64,000 nucleotides of DNA. Origin: Rhodamnia argentea. Its lineage: Eukaryota; Streptophyta; Magnoliopsida; Myrtales; Myrtaceae. The stretch lies in NCBI RefSeq assembly GCF_020921035.1, contig NC_063154.1, forward strand, positions 3,782,001-3,846,000, given 5' to 3'. Of this stretch, positions 58,441 through 64,000 are shown one piece after another; positions within the stretch are counted from its first letter, which is position 1; each line of letters starts with the position of its first letter. The translations under genes and the position numbers were made by a program. The notes beneath the pieces were generated by a model that was given only the letters and a program-made list of their open reading frames with translations, did not search any database and was not told where the DNA came from.

Positions 58441-59499
58441 TTCTTATGGATAATATGGAAAACACATTCTGCCACATTCAATTTAAGTTGGTAACTAGTC
58501 TGGGTTAAGTTTTATTTACTATCGAAGGTATACTTGCTTGATAGCCATCATACTATGTTATGTACAGATTTTTATTTTATTTTTAAACAGCGGACAGAAA
58601 CATGAATTCCATTCAGGTGGGTAAGGGCTTGGTTTGACACAAAATCGGTCGTTCCCGCTCCTGAACGACAAGCGAAATTCTATCTATTCTCACAAAAGTG
58701 TCGACCTTAACTAGATGACCTCTATGGGATGGGATGGACCAACTCTTGTTACTATGGTCAGATCGTCCCAGGCTAAGGCGACTAATTGAAGTCACTTCCT
58801 GCTTCAGGGACATATGGTCTATAGTAGCAAATGAGCCGGTGGCACTGCAATCGAACGCGATCTAGGCTGCAAAGGCACTTTTGCTCTTGAGGCCTTTGAT
58901 CGGAAGCTTTGGAGCTTGTGGCCAAGGCAAAGGGAGCGGAGGCCTCTAGACTTGAGGCGGGAAAAGGAAAGGCTTATTTTCTCAGGGAATACGCACACCG
59001 CGACCCAGGAACGGTGCCAATTGGTCGTACGTCAATGCAGTTCGACAAAAGCGTCTAGGCACATTCGCTCACCTGCATGGGTATTATTGTCTCCTAGAAC
59101 TTTAAAAACATCCCATGACACTTTAAAAGCATCCCATGACGAGGTCCATACAATCTCCTTAGGTTTGCTTCCTTAATTATAACTATCATTATGCTATGTA
59201 CATTAGGTGATTTATTTACATGTTATTTGTGAAAGGAAAATAACAGACTTAACGTCAAAAACATTTGAAGATGGCCTCGGGAAGCGGAAACCGTGTGGAT
59301 GTCACGGCCCAATACGTGCAATCATGCATCAGCTCGTCCGAAAAGCCATCATTTCTTTGCTTCACTTATTTTCAGTCCTCAACATGGTAGGTCCATTTTG
59401 TGGTCGAAAAAGAAAACATGGTAGGTCCATTTGAAGGCAAGAACACATAATTGTGTCGTGAAAAAAGTTCTCTATATATTGGAATTGTCCACTCAGTCC
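58441..59499. other. Intergenic, no gene recognised
   Basis: A mixed region. Frames around 58613-58813 (-) and 58916-59176 (+) lack recognisable motifs and are most likely chance or decayed transposon sequence. Confidence 0.35.
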
Positions 59500-59960
59500 A
59501 TTCGATTTTTTGGCCGGAAAATCGTTGATATGAATATTTTTTTTTAATATTTTTTAATTCATTTTTATTATTTTCACATATTTCCTTTTTATTTTTATTT
59601 TTTTCATTATGACTGGAGAGGTCCGACAAGGTTCGAGCCCTGCCTAGCCACTAGTGAGAGTTGCCCTCGCCGGATCTAGCGAGGGTTAGACACTCGCGGC
59701 CCTCGCCCGCCCAGACGTTGGCGAATTCAAGCCCAAATTGAAAATAAAAAGAATGAAAAATGAAAAAAAATAAAATCATATATATTCTTAAAAATTATAA
59801 AATTGTTTACATTAATATCGATGGTATCATGTAAGACGATCAATATTTATGTCGGTAAGTTTTAGCAAAAATTTTATGGATGAACCGAATTGACAAATTA
59901 AAAATGTTAAGATTGAATTAATGCAAATACAATAAATTTAAGACTTTTTTTCTTGTAATT
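59500..59960. mobile_element. AT-rich element with GC-rich core (fragment)
   Basis: The GC-rich block 59612-59725 (gccctcgccggatctagcga, ggccctcgcccgccc) is flanked by long T-rich and A-rich tracts. The right arm has aattgacaaattaaaaatgt words as in the 6430-6735 and 57840 repeats. Ends not resolved. Confidence 0.45.
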
Positions 59961-60802
59961 TCCCAAAAGTTGGAGTTACACCTTCTGTGAAGTCGAAATA
60001 ATGCAGCGTTCTCCGTAAAATCCATGTGATCTAAATATATCGGCATATTAATCATACATGTCACCTCGACATCTTCAAGGACAAGGCTACTTTTTGTTGA
60101 AATTCTCGTCGATCAATACAGGGTTGATGGAAATTGTCCACTCACGGCAAGATTTGCGTTTCACTAATGCTCTCTATTAGAGGATAAAGATATAAGTGGT
60201 GAACCATTTTTTAGATTTGTGGATGAAAGCGAGGACCTGACTTGGTCGGTCAGTCCTATAGTCGTAGTGGTGGCTCTAACATAGTGTTTTTTTCCCCACT
60301 AATCGTACGATGAGAGTAGCCGTCGATGGGTATCGAATGAAGCGGTGTAGATAAATGCTAGATGGTAGACAACATCGTCAACCTCCGATACATTTGAAAG
60401 CTGCGAGTGATGGCCATTCTGCGCGATGTCTTCCTTTTGGACTAGTTCATGAGCAAGGGAACTGTAAATAAAGACAGAAAAGTGCTTTTGTTCCTAAATT
60501 AGACGAAGAAAGTGGATCAATAGGCACCTAATTAAATCCTCCAATTAAGTGGTATTGCGTGGGAGATGTTGTTCCATAACGTCTCAAGTCTTAACAAGCC
60601 ATGCCAAATGAGAATACCATATTAGAAACCCAAATCGGTTTCCCCCCCTTTTTAAAAGCTCTACGTAATTTCATCTAGTTAAAATGAGACATAGAGAAAG
60701 ATTAGTGCGTATTGGGAATGATTAAATTTGAATTGATTGTTAATTAAGGACGAAAATGACGAAGTACCTTTGTTTTCGCATTTCTAACACCTAAGTATCG
60801 TT
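59961..60802. other. Intergenic, no gene recognised
   Basis: No coding or RNA signal seen. Confidence 0.35.
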
Positions 60803-61078
60803 GAAGTATTGTCTCACATCGCCTTATCAATGGGCTCTAAATGCTATTTATATTCATGGCGTCTCCATCAATTCATCAATTTAAGTTTTTAGAATAATTA
60901 ATAGTAATCCCATCAAAACCTCATATAGTATCAAAGTAGGAGGTTTTGTCAAATTCAACACATCTTCAGCACATATGAGAGAATGTGTTGAAATATCGTC
61001 CCATAAATGATTTTTACATTCACGTGGTCTTCCTCCACTATCAACTTTAAGTGTTTAGAATAATTACTAGTAGTCCAA
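60803..61078. repeat. Degenerate direct repeat, LTR-like words
   Basis: gaagtattgtctcacatcg ... taagtttttagaataatta (60803-60900) recurs as gaaatatcgtcccataa ... taagtgtttagaataatta (about 60990-61065). The 'tgttgaaatattgtcccacat' word is common in plant retroelement remnants. Confidence 0.4.
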
Positions 61079-63714
61079 CTTCTTGATTTCTCAAAGGGCA
61101 TTCGGAAAGGTTTAAACTCCAAAAAAAAAAAAAGTGAAGTTGTGGTCGATGGATTAATGAATTGAAAGGGTTAAGATTTAGAATAGGAGGGCAAAAAGCT
61201 TTCCTTTGTTGGCTTCTCGAAAAAAAAAAAAGGTTTCGTTGACTTTGACACTACAACAATTTTTCACACAAAAGATGCCCATCATGCGATTTCATAAGTA
61301 GATTGTTGATGTAAACCGAACTCAGAAAATTAGTTGAGTAGAGAAGAGAGTGCCGAGTCCGTACTAGGATGTTAGAATTGCATTTTCTCGTGAGTCCCTA
61401 GTGCGGCGCCACTCAACATATATCGTGCGCTCTACTAAACATATTACATTGTAATTTTACACAAAGATTTAACGCTAAATTGATAAAATTGAAAAGTTAA
61501 GATTGAATTAGCATCCGTATAATAGGTTCATAACATATGAGCACCTTTTGATCTCACTTTCAGTATATTCCTAATAATGCCCTTCTAAAATCAAATAAAT
61601 TGCTAATAAAAGGGACGAAACCGTCAATGCACATGTTACTAGTGGCATGTAACTTCTATGTGTTGGTAAACCTATTGATTCCTTATCTTCCGGATCCACT
61701 ATTAAATTTTCTCGCCCTATTGGATATTCACCCCGCCCTGATCCGACCCGACCCGTACAGAACCGGCAATCCATGGTTTTGGGGTAGGGATGGAGCGAAC
61801 TTTCATGCGCTGTACCACATGCAGGGAGGTTGGGAATGGGTTTGGTCAGCCCCACCCACTCCGCAAATCTCCATTTTAAATATTCCTAATTCTAGTTTCC
61901 TTAAATGAATTGTTCAATAACTTTTTTATTTTCAAATTGTTTTCATTTTATATTCCAAAGGGTTTTAATAATAAAAACTTCTTGTTTTCTTTTTTCATTA
62001 ATTGCTTTGGTACATGAGGAGATTCGCACGTCTGCGGAATTGAGGATGCGGCGTATAAACTTGCCCGGCATAGGGCACCGAGCGGGCTTAGGGCGCCTCC
62101 AGCAAATGTGGGCAGGGGATGGAGGATGCAATCCCGTCTCCTATCTCACCACATTGTTATATTCATATTCCTCAATTGCGGCTTTAAGACGAGAATCGCT
62201 CTGGATATTTGGTAATCGGATTTCGGCATCCTCAGAAGAGAGACTAATTGCGCACGGGCATAGCCGCGTGAGCCCGAACATCGGTACTTCTAGCTGAACT
62301 CGGATCCGCCCAAACATTCGCAAGACGAGTGTGCAAGCAATTAGCTACAAGTCCTATTCTTTCTCTGTCTTTTGAATGTTCAAAGCCAGAATTGCTCGAA
62401 TTGTACATGGGATTGATTTTTCCCGCCCCCTTTCCCCAACTACCCGCTTCTTTTTTCTGCTTGCTATGTTTGACTTCACTGCATTTAAGTAATCAAATTC
62501 GTCGCACACACCTCCTCAACTCGCCTCACCTCGCCCGGCCAACCCAGATGGATCCAAGATCACAGAAAGTGCCTTCCGCTTTCGCGCGTTGAATATGACT
62601 AAATTCGACAACCAACCCCATGTGCGCCTCCGTAGTTGTAGATTGGTCCTCTTTTGGTTGCTTGATTGGCCGACTAAAAGCCAAGCATCGCACGAGAACA
62701 CACCACCTACGCTCAGTCTACATAAACAAGCCATTGAATGCGTGGACCCTGCATCGGGGCCTCTGATAACTTTTCCACCCGATGGTTTCGCCGCAGTCGC
62801 AGGAATCCGTTCATCTTCTGTGGCTGGGGCTCTACTTTGCAAACCAAGTTGATTCTCTCAAGCTCGCAGAGTGATCAATGGTCTCTTCAGATTTCATGCT
62901 TTGCTATGCCTAAAGATATCATAATGCCATTGCACTCTCACTTCGAGTTCACAGTGCAACATTCGTCGACTGATAATTGCTTGGACATTAGATTCTTTTC
63001 ATTATCTTATAAACATTACATTTTTGCTTTAGTCGTTAGTCCTGTTTCTTCAAAAAAGATTTCCACCAACATGATGGCGGTGATGAATTCGTTAGGGGAA
63101 AAAGACAAAAAAGGAAAAAAAGAACCCAAAAAGCTGAAGGAAACACGAACTAAATGCTAGTACAGTTCAACCTAATTCCATACGTAATTGATTTCACCAC
63201 AAATCCTTCTTTAATAGGCGGCTAAAAGTAGTGCCGTATTATAAACGTCTCGAGGCAGTTATCGAAAATACTCGAAAATGAACGGAACTTCGTATATCAA
63301 CATTTTTCTATCAAAAGAAAATATCAGCATTTCAATTTCGTATTCTCATCTTTTAATTTCTGAATAAATCTAACTCGTGCCCTAAATCAGTTTACTAAGA
63401 CACACATGCAATTTGGCGGTGAACATGGAAATAAAATCAAGCCCGGATTCCCGTTGTCCATTGAGCCCGCTCTGAATTACCCCTGACTGTCTTAGTCAAC
63501 TGCTGCATCTCAATGCATTTCAAGGAGAACCGGCTAGCTTTGGCACGTATTTGGCTAGATGTGACCGGACAAACCTCTGGACCCTGGTAGATAGAATTAC
63601 TACAAGCATTATTTCTTCCGTTTTCGTCAGGACACGAACGATGAAATGAATGATGATCAAACGTTACCCAAAGAATTCCTCGTTCCCAATCAATCATTCC
63701 CATTTTGAAATTTT

Positions 63715-63746
<32 letters not shown>

Positions 63747-64000
63747 AAATGGAATCTCCTTATATTCCTGTGAAGTGTGAAAGCTTGTCGGGATCCTAAC
63801 CTCCCATCTCCCCCTCGGCCGCAGAAATATCCCGTCTCGCCATTGAATGGGCTCTGCTTCTTTCCCCATAAATTTCACTCCTTTGCACGGCAGACTGCTT
63901 CGTGAATCGCGATTCCCGTCCCTGTTCTTGATCCCATCGGTCCGCAGTCAATTCTGCATTCGACCTCGTGCGCGGGTGTGATGTGTTGTTGACTGCGAAT
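61079..64000. other. Terminal intergenic stretch, repeat-rich, no confirmed gene
   Basis: 61700-61870 contains cccgccctgatccgaccc and ggggtagggatgg words typical of decayed plant DNA transposons. A (CT)n microsatellite occupies about 63719-63746. The last 200 bp is GC-richer and could be the upstream region of a gene beyond the window. No ORF here carries a recognisable domain. Confidence 0.35.

Noticed and set aside
61571..61908. Reading frames of 94-102 codons on both strands
   Set aside because: They overlap each other in a region with transposon-like GC words, and neither shows a domain or gene signals.
1..64000. CRISPR arrays, bacterial operons, virus or organelle genes
   Set aside because: No regularly spaced repeats, no such genes and no organellar gene sets were seen. 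The genes have plant spliceosomal introns.

Overview
This window is nuclear DNA from a flowering plant, most likely a eudicot and probably Myrtales/Myrtaceae (Eucalyptus-like). The order is inferred only from gene content and the style of the dispersed repeats. Genes have GT-AG introns, CT-rich leaders, a nuclear tRNA and many short AT-rich transposon remnants, some with GC-rich cores. I see no organellar, bacterial or viral gene.

Layout. 1-3462 (+): 3' part of a NOC2/REBELOTE-type nucleolar protein gene, cut by the window start. 3840-4366: TIR element with a GC-rich core. 5385-6197 (-) and 11671-12378 (+): two single-exon, divergently transcribed members of one unrecognised plant protein family, about 5.5 kb apart, with a tRNA-Pro(AGG) at 11114-11185 between them. 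13924-17626 (+): a GTE1/GTE6-type bromodomain-NET protein. 20749-27849 (+): a taxilin-like coiled-coil protein. 29719-33184 (+): TFIIF beta (RAP30). 34292-41620 (+): an RNA pseudouridine synthase 5-like protein in which Gly replaces the usual catalytic Asp. 43531-52450 (-): a large two-SANT protein of the POWERDRESS type. From about 53.1 kb to the end there is no convincing gene, only transposon-like and foldback sequence.

I built the exon models by joining reading frames across splice sites, and every join keeps phase. GTE6, TFIIF beta, PUS5 and PWR lie in the same order as the Arabidopsis genes I recall as AT3G52280, AT3G52270, AT3G52260 and AT3G52250, with a taxilin gene added between GTE6 and TFIIF beta. 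This looks like conserved eudicot microsynteny rather than an operon. Several products act in nuclear gene expression (acetyl-histone reading, Pol II initiation, HDA9-linked deacetylation, ribosome assembly), but nothing in the sequence shows they are co-regulated.

I did not find a clearly new multi-gene system. The most interesting items are the HRLG active-site change in the pseudouridine synthase, a roughly 700-bp array rich in GGCCC/GGGCC between two convergent genes, recurring GC-rich cores inside different AT-rich TIR elements, and the divergent pair of uncharacterised paralogues.
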